Assembly: GCA_964494345.1 (NCBI GenBank)
Contig: CAZBSI010000008.1
Coordinates: 62,001-126,000 of the forward strand
Origin: DTKD01 sp964494345
GTDB taxonomy: Bacteria > Armatimonadota > UBA5829
Reading direction: 5' to 3'
DNA length: 64,000 bases
The notes beneath the pieces are model-generated. The model had not been told where the DNA came from and did not search any database. It saw only the letters and a list, made by a program, of their open reading frames with translations. How positions within the stretch are numbered: the first letter of the stretch is position 1; each line of letters opens with the position of its first letter. The position numbers were made by a program, and so were the translations under genes. Positions 1-8,641 of the stretch are shown here, in pieces.

Positions 1-547
1 ACACAAGCTCACCTCTTCGCTTTGCCAACCCCAAAAACAGCGCCAGCAGGGTCGCACAAAGCAGAAGCCACGAGGAGATCGGCACATCGATCACCTTCGC
101 ACCAGCAACAGCCCTTATAACAAACCCGCCGGTAAGAGCGAGGACATCTATTATCACAAGGCGCTTGAGTCCTGCAGAATACGACACCGTGAGAACGATG
201 TAACCGAGCGTCAATATGCCGAATGGCGCGTTGAGCAAAAATGCTGTCCATACGCCCCCCGTCATCAGTAACCCCGCTGCTACTATCGCCACCGGTACGG
301 GCAGAGCTCCGCTGGCTATGGGCCGTTTTCGCTTGCGGGGGTGCAGTCGGTCCTGTTCCCTGTCGACCACGTCGTTGATGAGGTAAATAGAGCCGCTGAC
401 CCCACAAAATATAACAAACGAGGCGATGACCCTCAGCAGATCCGTCAATGAATGGCCGTGCTGAATGCTAAAAATGTAGCCGACAAACAACAGACCATTT
501 TTGGTCCATTGCGTAGGTCGGAGTGATTTTATCAGCGCGATCAACAC
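1..547 (-). CDS. UbiA-family prenyltransferase, DPPR synthase-like (3' part outside window)
   Basis: Integral membrane prenyltransferase of the UbiA superfamily, most like decaprenyl-phosphate phosphoribosyltransferase (transfer of phosphoribose to a polyprenyl phosphate). Seen: an N-terminal LRPTQWTKNGLLFVG stretch, the prenyl-diphosphate/Mg site NDVVDREQDRLHPRKRKRP with two Asp-rich repeats, and a downstream YSAGLKRLVIIDVLA segment, separated by hydrophobic helices. I read 182 codons without a stop; the family is usually about 290 residues, so roughly a third lies beyond the left edge. The start is taken at a GTG (547) about 12 bases after a GGGGG stretch and just after the stop of the PKD gene at 570, so the two may be cotranscribed. 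The exact substrate is inference. Confidence 0.8.
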   Translation of the reverse strand, partial: MLIALIKSLRPTQWTKNGLLFVGYIFSIQHGHSLTDLLRVIASFVIFCGVSGSIYLINDVVDREQDRLHPRKRKRPIASGALPVPVAIVAAGLLMTGGVWTAFLLNAPFGILTLGYIVLTVSYSAGLKRLVIIDVLALTGGFVIRAVAGAKVIDVPISSWLLLCATLLALFLGLAKRRGELV

Positions 548-569
548 CGCGTGTGGCGTACCCCCATTA

Positions 570-1463
570 TTATTCGGTGACAGAAATCACAGTGGATACC
601 GTCACCGGGTCTTTTAACCCATTTGCGTCGCTGACAGTGAGCGTAACCGTATAATCTCCGCCGGTCTTATATGTATGCTTGGCGATTTTGTCGGTGGAAT
701 CGGCCATAATGCCGTCGCGGCTGTCAAAGTCCCACGCGTAGTTGAGGTTGCTTACCCCACCCTCAGCGTTAGCCACAAAATACTCCGTATACATAATCGA
801 AGTAGTCCGTGCGTCCAGCGGATCAACTTTGATCGGCGCAGTATCGGTGACAAGTTTCATCGAACCAAGAAAGACCGTACCCGGGGTGTCCGTGAAGATC
901 ATCAACTGCTTCATACGAAACTCTTTGATTCCCGGAATCGAGCTAAACTTCGCAAGCGGAACCGCGACCCTCATCCAGTTATCATCGGCGTCCAGAGCGA
1001 CGGTGCGCTCCACAGCCTCAACCGTCTGACCGGTGTCTGAGACAAACGCGAAGCGAACTTTACTGGCTTTCGGTTTTCGATATGGCTCGACGTCGGACAT
1101 AGCATATTCGAAGCCCGGCGCCGGATTGACGACCTGGGATTCGTTGAAAAACAGCACAAACTGGATGTAACGGGTCTTATCTATGCCGTCGGAGAACAGA
1201 GTCACCGGCTGGCCGAACTCGATCCGGCCACCTGAGTAGAGGCCCTGGGTGGTGATCTTTATTGACCACCCGCCGTCGAAAATCATCTCCTTGGTCTTAT
1301 CGGCAGCCCCGCTGCCCCAGCCGCCGAGCGCCATTCCGTTCTCAGAGGGATCTTCTCCCTTGAAAATGAAAACATCTCGCGCCGCCTGGGCGTATGCAGC
1401 CGTAGAGGCGATCAAATAGACCGCGACCGTGATGAGTATTAGCCTAAAATGCAAACATCGCAT
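570..1463 (-). CDS. Secreted PKD-domain protein
   Basis: Exported protein of unknown role. The N-terminus has a classic signal peptide (hydrophobic LILITVAVYLIASTAAYA, cleavage probably after AQA). The middle of the chain looks like a beta-rich carbohydrate-binding or galactose-binding-like domain, by its alternating polar/aromatic strands and DDNWMRVAVPL-type strand; this is inference. The last 80 or so residues are a PKD fold, with the pattern YAWDFDSRDG, KHTYKTGGDYTVTLTVSD. Start chosen at the ATG at 1463, nine bases downstream of GGAGG, rather than an upstream start 13 codons earlier, because it begins right at the signal peptide. No membrane anchor or sorting signal is seen at the C-terminus. 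Confidence 0.8.
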   Translation of the reverse strand: MRCLHFRLILITVAVYLIASTAAYAQAARDVFIFKGEDPSENGMALGGWGSGAADKTKEMIFDGGWSIKITTQGLYSGGRIEFGQPVTLFSDGIDKTRYIQFVLFFNESQVVNPAPGFEYAMSDVEPYRKPKASKVRFAFVSDTGQTVEAVERTVALDADDNWMRVAVPLAKFSSIPGIKEFRMKQLMIFTDTPGTVFLGSMKLVTDTAPIKVDPLDARTTSIMYTEYFVANAEGGVSNLNYAWDFDSRDGIMADSTDKIAKHTYKTGGDYTVTLTVSDANGLKDPVTVSTVISVTE

Positions 1464-1502
1464 ACGTATGGACCTCCACTGTAATTCTACAGACAGCCTC
1501 AA

Positions 1503-1826
1503 CCGCTGTCAAACGGAGCCGTTTTATTATTCGTAAAAAGCAGATTTCTCACTGCGTTCGAAATGACGGGTGGGGATTTCTCCTTTGTTCGTCATTCCGC
1601 GCGTAGTCGCGGAATCCACAGAATACAATTTCAAGTTACGTGATCCTGCGACTTCGCGCAGGATGACAATGAACGATAACCGATAACCGTCAATCGGCGG
1701 CTCCCCCAGAAAAAGCAGATTTCTCACTGCCTTCGAAATGACGGGTGATAGACAGCTCTCGATAAAGCAGATTTCTCACTGCCTTCGAAATGACGATGAT
1801 AGATTACTCCCGGAAAAGTAGATTTC
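1503..1826. repeat. Intergenic cluster of palindromic repeats (families A, B, C)
   Basis: No gene is seen here. It holds copies of three short palindromic repeats. Family A (28 bp, reverse strand GTCATTTCGAACGCAGTGAG then AAATCTGC) occurs at 1540-1567, 1715-1742, 1767-1794 and 1818-1845, the last three about 51-52 bp apart. Family B (GTCATTCC ... GGAATCCAC) is at 1591-1619 and family C (GTGATCCTGC ... GCAGGATGAC) at 1640-1667. All can fold into small hairpins. Further copies lie at about 8.2, 12.0 and 58.2 kb. They may act as transcription terminators or RNA stabilisers at gene ends, which is inference. Confidence 0.85.
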
Positions 1827-2669
1827 TCACTGCGTTCGAAATGACGGGTTTGGCTGCTCCGATGCGATTAGACGATTTATCGAGATCGCCTGGCCTGTGT
1901 CTGGGTCTATTTCGAGAACCGCAGCGTGCAAACGCACGGCGCCTTCAGCTAATTCAAACTTATTCGGTATTCGTGTTATGAAACGTTCGATCACAAGGTC
2001 GCAGTTCATTCCGATTACGGAATCCTCGACGCCCGTCATCCCCACATCGGTAATATATGCCGTGCCGCCATCAAGCACCCTTTCATCAGACGTTTGCACA
2101 TGGGTGTGTGTTCCAATCACCGCGCTCACCCGGCCAGCCAGATATCGCCCCATCGCTATTTTCTCCGAAGTTGCCTCGGCGTGAATATCCACAATTACTA
2201 TTTTCGCATAATCGCCGATCTCCGCAATCGCCTCATCGGCGGCTCGAAATGGGCAGTCGATCGGGTCCATGAACGTGCGGCCGAGAAGGTTAATTACCGC
2301 CACGCTGTGACCCACGGAGGTTCTGTAAACACCCCAACCCCTGCCAGGCGACCTCGGCGGATAGTTGGCCGGTCTGACAATTCGAATCTCGTCATCCAGA
2401 TATGGCGCCACAGCGCGTTTGGCGAATGTGTGATTGCCAAGAGTAAGCACATCCGCGCCCGCCGAAAACAACGCCTTCGCGCTCGGTTCGGTAAGCCCCA
2501 AACCACCGGCGGCGTTCTCGGCATTTACTATCACCAAATGACACTCGTGTTCTTTACGCAGGCCATCAAGCAAACTGGCAGCGGCCCTGCGGCCCGGCCC
2601 ACCCATAATATCGCCAACAAAGAGGATTTTAATTAGATCACCCAACTCATCAACCGAAATAAATCGCAC
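1827..2669 (-). CDS. ymdB: YmdB-type metallophosphoesterase (TIGR00282 family)
   Basis: Dinuclear-metal phosphoesterase of the YmdB family; in Bacillus the enzyme hydrolyses cyclic nucleotides and affects biofilm and RNase Y-dependent gene expression. Seen: metal-binding FVGDIMGGPGR (N-term), VNAENAAGG, TLGNHTF, DIHAEATSEK and GTHTHVQTSDE, in the family order. Length 280 against about 260-265, the excess being at the N-terminus: the GTG at 2669 has no good ribosome site, and translation could instead begin at the TTG at 2645. It lies directly downstream of rny, a conserved pairing. The last residues (PSFRTQ-stop) are encoded by a palindromic repeat copy (1818-1845), so the natural C-terminus has been overwritten. 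Confidence 0.93.
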   Translation of the reverse strand: MRFISVDELGDLIKILFVGDIMGGPGRRAAASLLDGLRKEHECHLVIVNAENAAGGLGLTEPSAKALFSAGADVLTLGNHTFAKRAVAPYLDDEIRIVRPANYPPRSPGRGWGVYRTSVGHSVAVINLLGRTFMDPIDCPFRAADEAIAEIGDYAKIVIVDIHAEATSEKIAMGRYLAGRVSAVIGTHTHVQTSDERVLDGGTAYITDVGMTGVEDSVIGMNCDLVIERFITRIPNKFELAEGAVRLHAAVLEIDPDTGQAISINRLIASEQPNPSFRTQ

Positions 2670-2743
2670 ATATAACTTCGAGAGCGCGGGAGGTAACCCT
2701 GCTCCGCGCCCTCGAATGTGTTAACTCACAGACCAATAGCCGT

Positions 2744-4285
2744 CTACTTCGCGAACTCTATCGCACGAGTCTCCCGTATGACCATCACTTTGATCTGCCC
2801 CGGATACTCCATTTCCTCTTCAATCCGCTTGGCAGTATCGTGAGCCAGCTTGATTGCGGCGTCGTCATCGACCTCTGTCGGCTTGACCATAACCCGAATC
2901 TCGCGCCCTGCCTGAACCGCATAGGTCTTTTCGACTCCTGCGAACGAATCCGCAATCGTCTCCAGCTTTTGCAGTCTCTTTACGTAGGTTTCCAGAGTCT
3001 CGCGCCTGGCCCCCGGCCTTGCGGCAGATATGGCATCTGAGGCGAGAACCAACACCGCCTCCACCGATTTCGGCTCGACGTCGTTATGGTGCGCCCCAAC
3101 AGCGTGACAGACTTCAGGATGCTCCCGATATCTCTTCAGCAGATCCATCCCGATCAGAGCATGCGGCCCCTCTACCTCGAAGTCCACCGCCTTGCCGATG
3201 TCGTGCAACAGACCCGCGCGCTTGGCCAACGGCACATTTACATCCAACTCGGCAGCAATCGCCCCGGCCAGATGCGCCACTTCGACGCTGTGCTGCAGCA
3301 CGTTTTGGCCATAACTTGTCCTGTATCTCAGCCGACCCAGCAACTTAATAAGCTCCGGATCAAGCCCCGTAACGCCGGTTTCGAAGACCGCGCGCTCGGC
3401 GGCCTCTTTCATCTTGGCCTCAGATTCAATCTGAGCCTTGTTGACCATTTCCTCGATGCGCCCCGGGTGGATTCGTCCGTCCAGAATCAGACCCGACAGC
3501 GCGACTCTCGCGACCTCTCTGCGCACAGGATCGAAGCCGGAGATAACAACCGCCTCCGGGGTGTCGTCGATAATCAAATCGACCCCGGTCAGAGTCTCGA
3601 ACGCACGGATATTGCGGCCTTCTCTGCCGATAATCCGGCCTTTCATGTCGTCTCCAGGCAACGGCACCACAGATACCGTGGTCTCGGTGGCCTGGTCTAC
3701 CGCGCATCGCTGGATTGCCAATGTGATAATGTCGCGGGCTTTGCGATCCGCCTGTTCTTTTGCCTGATCCTCCGCCTGCCTTATAATGTGCGCAACCTTG
3801 CGCTCCATTTCCCGGTCGATTTGCCTCAGCAGTATATCCCTGGCTTCCTCGGCGCTCAATCGCGAGATCCGCTCCAACTCGGCCCGCTGCTGATTCAGCA
3901 TACTGTCGGCTTCGTGCAATTTTTTCTGCGCGTCGGCCTCTTTTTCAGTAACTCCTCGTTCTTTTCTGTCCAGATTTTCAAGTCTTCTGTCTAGTAACTC
4001 TTCTTTTTGCGTCAGCTTTCGCTCTAACCTCTGGATCTCAGCCTTGTTTTCTCTGTTTTCCTGCTCTATTTCGGCACGAATCCTGAAAGCCTCTTCCTTG
4101 GCTTCCAACAGCACCTCTTTGCGCTTGGCTTCGATCTCTTTTCGGAATTCTTCTTCACGTTCCGCAATCGCCGTTTTGGCGGTTTTTATATTCAGCAGAT
4201 TTGGTGAAATGAACCAGAAATAAATTGCGCCGGCTGCCGCTGCTGCGGCTATAAAACCGACGATTATCGGTACTACAATGTTCAA
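2744..4285 (-). CDS. rny: Ribonuclease Y
   Basis: Membrane-anchored endoribonuclease that starts mRNA decay. Order of parts: one N-terminal transmembrane helix (residues about 3-27), a long charged coiled coil (about 30-200, Glu/Lys/Arg-rich), a KH RNA-binding domain with GRIIGREGRNIRAFE (about residue 215), and an HD domain with LLHDIGK (HD at about 361-362). At 513 residues it is full length. The start is a TTG at 4285 with AGGAGGTGAGG seven bases upstream. It is followed by ymdB and preceded by recX-recA, the same neighbourhood as in several Gram-positive-type genomes. A gap of 187 bases separates it from recX, so it probably has its own promoter. Confidence 0.97.
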   Translation of the reverse strand: MNIVVPIIVGFIAAAAAAGAIYFWFISPNLLNIKTAKTAIAEREEEFRKEIEAKRKEVLLEAKEEAFRIRAEIEQENRENKAEIQRLERKLTQKEELLDRRLENLDRKERGVTEKEADAQKKLHEADSMLNQQRAELERISRLSAEEARDILLRQIDREMERKVAHIIRQAEDQAKEQADRKARDIITLAIQRCAVDQATETTVSVVPLPGDDMKGRIIGREGRNIRAFETLTGVDLIIDDTPEAVVISGFDPVRREVARVALSGLILDGRIHPGRIEEMVNKAQIESEAKMKEAAERAVFETGVTGLDPELIKLLGRLRYRTSYGQNVLQHSVEVAHLAGAIAAELDVNVPLAKRAGLLHDIGKAVDFEVEGPHALIGMDLLKRYREHPEVCHAVGAHHNDVEPKSVEAVLVLASDAISAARPGARRETLETYVKRLQKLETIADSFAGVEKTYAVQAGREIRVMVKPTEVDDDAAIKLAHDTAKRIEEEMEYPGQIKVMVIRETRAIEFAK

Positions 4286-4472
4286 TCTGCCTCACCTCCT
4301 GTTCAAATTAGGATGTGAGGTAGAGCGAATATACGTCAACTGACTCTTCGACTAACCATCCCATCTCTGTGCCGAAGTGTATTCTCCGGCGCTATAGACT
4401 ACCGAAATTGCTCCCGGTACCTCCTCTCATAATTGCGACCGCTATATCAGCCGCAAAACGCAGATCATCGTT

Positions 4473-5105
4473 TTAATCCTCGTTTTGAGGACATATCTCG
4501 TCAAGAACCCTCGCGATTGTGTTCCAGTTAAAGCCTCTTCGCATTAAAAACGAAGCGGTTTTATCTCTAAATTTCGGATCGCGAACATCTGATTTTGTCG
4601 CTCTGTTTCGCGCCAGATCGAGCGCCAACTCCTCTTCGGTCTGCTCATTGAGGCCATCTAATGCTTGCTCGATGGCATCAGCGCTGACGCCCTTGCTTTG
4701 AAGCTCCCAGGCCAACCTCCGGCGGCCCATAGGCTTCGCAGCCGTGCGCGATTTTACCCAGTTTCGGCTGAATGTCTGATCATTTAACAGACCCATATTA
4801 GTCAGCCGAACTACAACTTCATCTACGACATCTTCGGCGAAATCATTCCCACTCAGCCGCCTGCGAATCTCCGCCTCTGAGCGATCCCTGTAGCCGATCA
4901 GCCTCAGCGCGCTTTCCATCGCCTTTCTGGCAGTCTCCTTGCCGACCACCTGCGCCAACTGATCGGCTTCAAACCTCTGGCCGACCCTGAGATTCAGTGT
5001 CGCGACCACGTCCTGATGCGCGCCGACCGCAAATTGTCCATCTACAAAAATGGATCTTCTATCGGCTCGCCTGGATTGAACTTCAATCGCCGTTATCTCG
5101 CCCAT
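4473..5105 (-). CDS. recX: Regulatory protein RecX
   Basis: RecX modulates RecA by binding the filament groove and blocking its extension. The 210-residue chain has the family's triple three-helix repeats, with ALRLIGYRDRSEAEIRRRL in the first unit and MGRRRLAWELQSKGV in the second; the N-terminal part (about 1-55) is a beta-rich extension seen in many RecX proteins. The start is the ATG at 5105, only 5 bases after the recA stop, so the two are translationally linked. The C-terminal RGFNWNTIARVLDEI is typical of the last repeat. Confidence 0.92.
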   Translation of the reverse strand: MGEITAIEVQSRRADRRSIFVDGQFAVGAHQDVVATLNLRVGQRFEADQLAQVVGKETARKAMESALRLIGYRDRSEAEIRRRLSGNDFAEDVVDEVVVRLTNMGLLNDQTFSRNWVKSRTAAKPMGRRRLAWELQSKGVSADAIEQALDGLNEQTEEELALDLARNRATKSDVRDPKFRDKTASFLMRRGFNWNTIARVLDEICPQNED

Positions 5106-5110
5106 CGAAT

Positions 5111-6118
5111 CTACTCGCTGGGTTCGACTTCAACCTCAGCAGCCGCAACGCCGCCTCTTATCCTGGTCTCCAGGTCCTCCAGCATCTCCGGGTTGCTCTC
5201 CAGAAACGCCTTGGCGTTCTCGCGGCCCTGACCGAGCCTGGTATCGTCGTAAGTGAACCACGTCCCCGACTTTGTGACCAAACCCATATCCGTCGCCACA
5301 TCCAGCAAGCCGCCGCTTTTTGAGATACCCTGGTCGAACATAATATCGAACTCGGCATTTTTGAAAGGCGGCCCAACCTTATTTTTGGCAACTTTTACTC
5401 TTACTCTAGTGCCGACAGCCTCTCCGCTGACCTTCAGCGTCTCGATTCGCCGCACCTCCAGCCGCACACTCGCCCAGAACTTCAGCGCGCGTCCGCCCGG
5501 CGTAGTCTCCGGATTGCCGAACATCACGCCGATCTTTTCGCGGATCTGGTTAATAAAAATAGCCGCTGTATTGGATTTATTAAGCGAGCCACCGATCTTC
5601 CGAAGCGCCTGCGACATCAGCCGCGCCTGCAGACCCATATGCGAGTCGCCCATATCCCCTTCGATCTCCGCCTTCGGCACCAGCGCCGCAACGGAGTCCA
5701 GCACTACCACATCCACTGCCCCGCTTCTGACCAGCGCATCGACGATCTCCAGCGCCTCCTCACCTGTATCAGGCTGGGAGACCAGCAAAGAGTCGATATC
5801 GACGCCCAGCTTAGACGCATAAGCAGCATCCACAGAGTGCTCCGCGTCGACAAACGCCGCCACGCCGCCGAGCTTCTGCGCCTCAGCGACAACATGATAG
5901 GCCAACGTCGTCTTACCGGAGGATTCCTGACCGTAGACCTCAGTGATCCGGCCTCTCGGAATACCTCCGACCCCAAGAGCCATATCCAACGAGATCGCAC
6001 CAGTAGGTATTACCGACGCGTCGAACTGCGGCCTCTCCCCCAACCGCATAATCGAACCGCGTCCAAATTGCTTTTCAATCTGCGCCAGCGCCATATCCAG
6101 CGCTTTGTCTTTATCCAT
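5111..6118 (-). CDS. recA: Recombinase RecA
   Basis: DNA-dependent ATPase for homologous recombination and for LexA-type co-cleavage. Walker A GQESSGKTT at about residues 63-71, Walker B VVVLDSVAAL at about 140-150, L1/L2 DNA-binding loops with GDSHMGLQARLMSQALRK and NQIREKIGVMFGNPETTPGG, all intact. Length 335 is slightly shorter than the usual 345-355 because the acidic C-terminal tail is short, though it still ends acidic (EVEVEPSE). Start ATG at 6118 with GGGAGA upstream. No clear LexA box was recognised in the 80 bases upstream. Confidence 0.98.
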   Translation of the reverse strand: MDKDKALDMALAQIEKQFGRGSIMRLGERPQFDASVIPTGAISLDMALGVGGIPRGRITEVYGQESSGKTTLAYHVVAEAQKLGGVAAFVDAEHSVDAAYASKLGVDIDSLLVSQPDTGEEALEIVDALVRSGAVDVVVLDSVAALVPKAEIEGDMGDSHMGLQARLMSQALRKIGGSLNKSNTAAIFINQIREKIGVMFGNPETTPGGRALKFWASVRLEVRRIETLKVSGEAVGTRVRVKVAKNKVGPPFKNAEFDIMFDQGISKSGGLLDVATDMGLVTKSGTWFTYDDTRLGQGRENAKAFLESNPEMLEDLETRIRGGVAAAEVEVEPSE

Positions 6119-6200
6119 TAGGTTCTCCCTGCGCCGACTCTAAAAATCAGACGATTAAAATATACTAATTCAGGGGCGTTACACCCCGCAGAACAAATTT

Positions 6201-6776
6201 CTAACCCAGTTTATGCACGCTCAGAGGCGTGTAGATCGGTCCGCCGGATTGCAGCACGCTCTCCATCAGGACCACGCTGTCGGCTCGCTGCGAACCCAGC
6301 CCCTGCGCGTCTATCTCCTGCAGACCTTCGAGCAAGCCTTCGACAGGCTTCGACTCCTTCACTCTCCCGATGGTAATATGCGACCGGAACGGCTTTTGTT
6401 CCTTTTCAAATCCCGTCCTCACCAGACCCTGCTCGACTCCGCTGGCGAGCGCTTCGAGCTGTTCACGGCCGTCCTCAACGCCGACCCATATCACTCTCGG
6501 CCGCCTCGGAGTGGGAAAGACCCCCACCCCCGCTACAGAGAGGTCAAACGCCTCATATCCAGCGGCTAGTTCATCTAAAGCGGACTGCACAACCGACAGC
6601 TTTTTAGGCGTAACATCTCCCAAAAACTTGAGCGTGACGTGGAAATTGCCGGGTTGGACCCACCTGACCTGGGAGGTGAGTTTCTTGACGCGCTCCTGAA
6701 CCTCGGAGATCCGTCCTCGAATCTCCTCGTCCAAACAGATCGCTACAAATGTGCGGATAACCTTCTGGTCTGCCAT
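6201..6776 (-). CDS. thpR: RNA 2',3'-cyclic phosphodiesterase (2'-5' RNA ligase family)
   Basis: 2H phosphoesterase family. Both catalytic histidine motifs are present: HVTLKFLG near residue 45 and HITIGRVK near residue 130. Known members hydrolyse 2',3'-cyclic phosphates at RNA ends and can ligate tRNA halves in reverse. Length about 191 residues matches the family. An earlier TTG (6791) is possible, but the ATG at 6776 puts the conserved IRTFVAICLDE strand at the usual distance from the N-terminus. It sits between cinA and recA, as in many genomes with this block. Confidence 0.92.
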   Translation of the reverse strand: MADQKVIRTFVAICLDEEIRGRISEVQERVKKLTSQVRWVQPGNFHVTLKFLGDVTPKKLSVVQSALDELAAGYEAFDLSVAGVGVFPTPRRPRVIWVGVEDGREQLEALASGVEQGLVRTGFEKEQKPFRSHITIGRVKESKPVEGLLEGLQEIDAQGLGSQRADSVVLMESVLQSGGPIYTPLSVHKLG

Positions 6777-6816
6777 TATATAGTGGTCCAAAGCTCAGGC
6801 GACCAACAAAAGCGCT

Positions 6817-8052
6817 TCACAGCATATGCGTCCTAAGCATATCCAACGCCGCCTGCGACGCCCTGAGCTTAATATCTAACCGATTCCCCGAAAATCGGTG
6901 TTTGAAGGCGATAGTCTCGCCGGCCGAACTCAAAGCCATATAAACCAATCCAACGGGCTTTTCGGCCGTACCCCCGGTCGGACCCGCGATCCCCGTCACC
7001 GAAACCGCGATGTCCGCTCCTGATACTCTTCTGGCGCCCTCGGCCATAGCGCGAGCGACCTGCTCACTGACCGCGCCATACTCAATAAGTAATTGTTCGT
7101 CGACACCCAGAATATCCTTCTTTGCCTGGTTGCTGTATGTCACAAACCCGGAAAGCAGGGTCGCCGAACTTCCTGAAACATCGGTAATTCTGTTTGCTAT
7201 CAGCCCGCCAGTGCAGCTTTCTGCGAGAGTCAGGGTAAGTTTACGCTCAGTCAGCATCCTAACGACGACTCGTTCCAGGGTCTCATCATCTCGCCCGAAT
7301 ATATTTCGACCCAAAATCGCCGACAGCTTCGCGTCCATTTCCTCAATCATCGCATCAGCCGCTTCGGTGGTGTCTGCTTTTGCCGTAATCCTCAGATGCA
7401 CTTCGCCGGCGCTTGCAAGAGGGGCTACGGTGGGGTTTGAGCCCTCGAGCAGATCGTTGACCATCTCCGCCACGCTGGATTCGCCAAGACTCGCGATTCT
7501 GAGAACTCTGGATCGGATTACGCTGGTCACTTCACCGACCCGCCCGTGCAGATATCCGACTACTTGAGAGTCCACCATTTCGATAAACTCCCTCGGCGGC
7601 CCCGGCAGCACTATCACAACCTTGCCTTCCGATTCGAATGCCGCGCCTGGGGCGGTGCCGAGCGGATTAAGAAGCGTCCTGCCGTGCTTCGGCACCATAG
7701 CCTGCTTGAGGTTGGATTCGGGCATTTCGATGCCTCGCGCCGCAAAAAACGCCTGCATTCGCTGGGCGGACTCCTCATGCAGCACCATTTCGTCTCCGAG
7801 AACCGCCGCTACGGTTTCTTTGGTGAGGTCATCCATCGTCGGCCCCAGGCCTCCGATGGTGAATACTATATCAGCCCGTGTAAGAGCAAGTTTCAGCGCC
7901 TCGGCCAGCCGCGCCTCGTTGTCACCAACAGTAACTCGATAGTGCAGGTCGATTCCGAACTGCGGCAATAATCTAGACAAATATGCCGCATCTGTGTCAA
8001 CGATCTGACCCAGCAACAACTCCGTTCCGACCGAAATAATCTCTGCGCGCAC
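6817..8052 (-). CDS. cinA: CinA: nicotinamide-nucleotide amidase / competence-damage-inducible protein A
   Basis: Two-domain protein. N-terminal MoaB-like (COG1058) domain with IISVGTELLLGQIVDTDA and FTIGGLGPTMDDLTKE, a pyrophosphatase in other species; C-terminal PncC-type amidase with LAESCTGGLIANRITDVSG, which deamidates NMN in pyridine-nucleotide recycling. About 411 residues, normal for the long form. The GTG at 8052 is used because GGGGG lies seven bases upstream and the conserved RAEIISVG then begins at residue 2; the reading frame stays open 19 codons further upstream without a better start. First gene of the minus-strand block that leads into recA. Confidence 0.94.
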   Translation of the reverse strand: MRAEIISVGTELLLGQIVDTDAAYLSRLLPQFGIDLHYRVTVGDNEARLAEALKLALTRADIVFTIGGLGPTMDDLTKETVAAVLGDEMVLHEESAQRMQAFFAARGIEMPESNLKQAMVPKHGRTLLNPLGTAPGAAFESEGKVVIVLPGPPREFIEMVDSQVVGYLHGRVGEVTSVIRSRVLRIASLGESSVAEMVNDLLEGSNPTVAPLASAGEVHLRITAKADTTEAADAMIEEMDAKLSAILGRNIFGRDDETLERVVVRMLTERKLTLTLAESCTGGLIANRITDVSGSSATLLSGFVTYSNQAKKDILGVDEQLLIEYGAVSEQVARAMAEGARRVSGADIAVSVTGIAGPTGGTAEKPVGLVYMALSSAGETIAFKHRFSGNRLDIKLRASQAALDMLRTHML

Positions 8053-8413
8053 TGTTGTTCCCCCTGGATAAGCACTTATATTATAACTGAAGCCGACCGG
8101 GGCGGGCAAGGAAAAATCGATGATGATGCTAATCGTGAAGAAGTGGTGCGTTAGTAAGTTACGTCATCCTGCATTACCAAAACACGTCATTCTCTGCTAC
8201 CAAATTATGTCATCCTGCGCGAAGTCGCAGGATCACCCTCCCCATGTGCTTACCCGTGGATTCCGCGACTCCGCGCGGAATGACTGAAGAGGGGCGGAAT
8301 CACTGAAGGGGGGCGGGCCGTCTGAATTTGGTCCTTTAAACAGCAAGGTTTGACACGATATTTGATTGGTGATACATTGTATGTACGGAACAATCAGATG
8401 GTGGAGAATCCCT
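8053..8413. repeat. Intergenic region with palindromic repeats B and C
   Basis: This 361-base stretch between divergent cinA and the toxin-antitoxin operon carries one full family C copy (8209-8236, GTCATCCTGC/GCAGGATCAC), one full family B copy in the opposite orientation (8256-8284, GTGGATTCCG/CGGAATGAC), and two truncated half-copies beginning GTCATCCTGC and GTCATTCTCT near 8163 and 8186. The toxin-antitoxin promoter occupies its right end. No ORF here looks coding. Confidence 0.8.
8350..8383 (+). promoter_or_regulatory. Promoter and palindromic operator of the AbrB-Doc operon
   Basis: TTGACA (8350-8355), a 17-base spacer and TACATT (8373-8378) form a near-consensus sigma-70 promoter. The -10 box is inside the palindrome ATACATTGTAT (8372-8382; arms ATACA and TGTAT). 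AbrB-like antitoxins usually autorepress, so this is the likely operator; that part is inference. Confidence 0.7.
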
Positions 8414-8641
8414 ATGATTAAAAAGCTCACAAGACACGGCAACAGTATGGCTCTGGTTATCGAGCGCAGTGTGCTGGATCTGTTAAAGATAGATAACGAT
8501 ACTCCGGTCGAGGTTTCGACAGACGGAAACGTGCTCATTATCGCTCCTGTTCGGGACGAGTCTCGTGCCGCTAAGTTCAGAGAATCACTCGACAAGACAA
8601 ACCGCAAGTATGGACGTGCCCTGAAGAAACTGGCCGACTAA
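8414..8641 (+). CDS. AbrB/MazE-family antitoxin
   Basis: Small DNA-binding antitoxin, 75 residues. The N-terminal half has the swapped-hairpin AbrB signature (MIKKLTRHGNSMALVIERSV, then LLKIDNDTPVEVSTDGNVLI); the C-terminal half is charged and helical (ESLDKTNRKYGRALKKLAD), as expected for the toxin-neutralising tail. The start is the ATG at 8414, about 30 bases after the predicted transcription start, preceded by GGTGGAG; an earlier start would add 16 residues that precede the AbrB fold. It ends one base before the toxin start, so the two genes are coupled. Doc toxins more often pair with Phd, and this AbrB partner is a known but less common arrangement. Confidence 0.85.
   Translation: MIKKLTRHGNSMALVIERSVLDLLKIDNDTPVEVSTDGNVLIIAPVRDESRAAKFRESLDKTNRKYGRALKKLAD

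Noticed and set aside
1715..1845. Three 28-bp repeats about 51-52 bp apart, resembling a CRISPR array
   Set aside because: Only three units, the spacers (23-24 bp) are similar to each other, copies are also dispersed at 1540 and 58184, and no cas gene is present.
3086..3994. Long open frame (302 codons) on the plus strand inside rny
   Set aside because: Antisense to a clearly coding gene with full RNase Y domain structure; no recognisable protein or ribosome site.
4286..4472. Small gene between rny and recX
   Set aside because: No frame with a ribosome site and coding-like composition; treated as leader and promoter space.
6119..6200. LexA/SOS box upstream of recA
   Set aside because: No CGAAC-N4-GTTCG-like or CTGT-N8-ACAG sequence was found.
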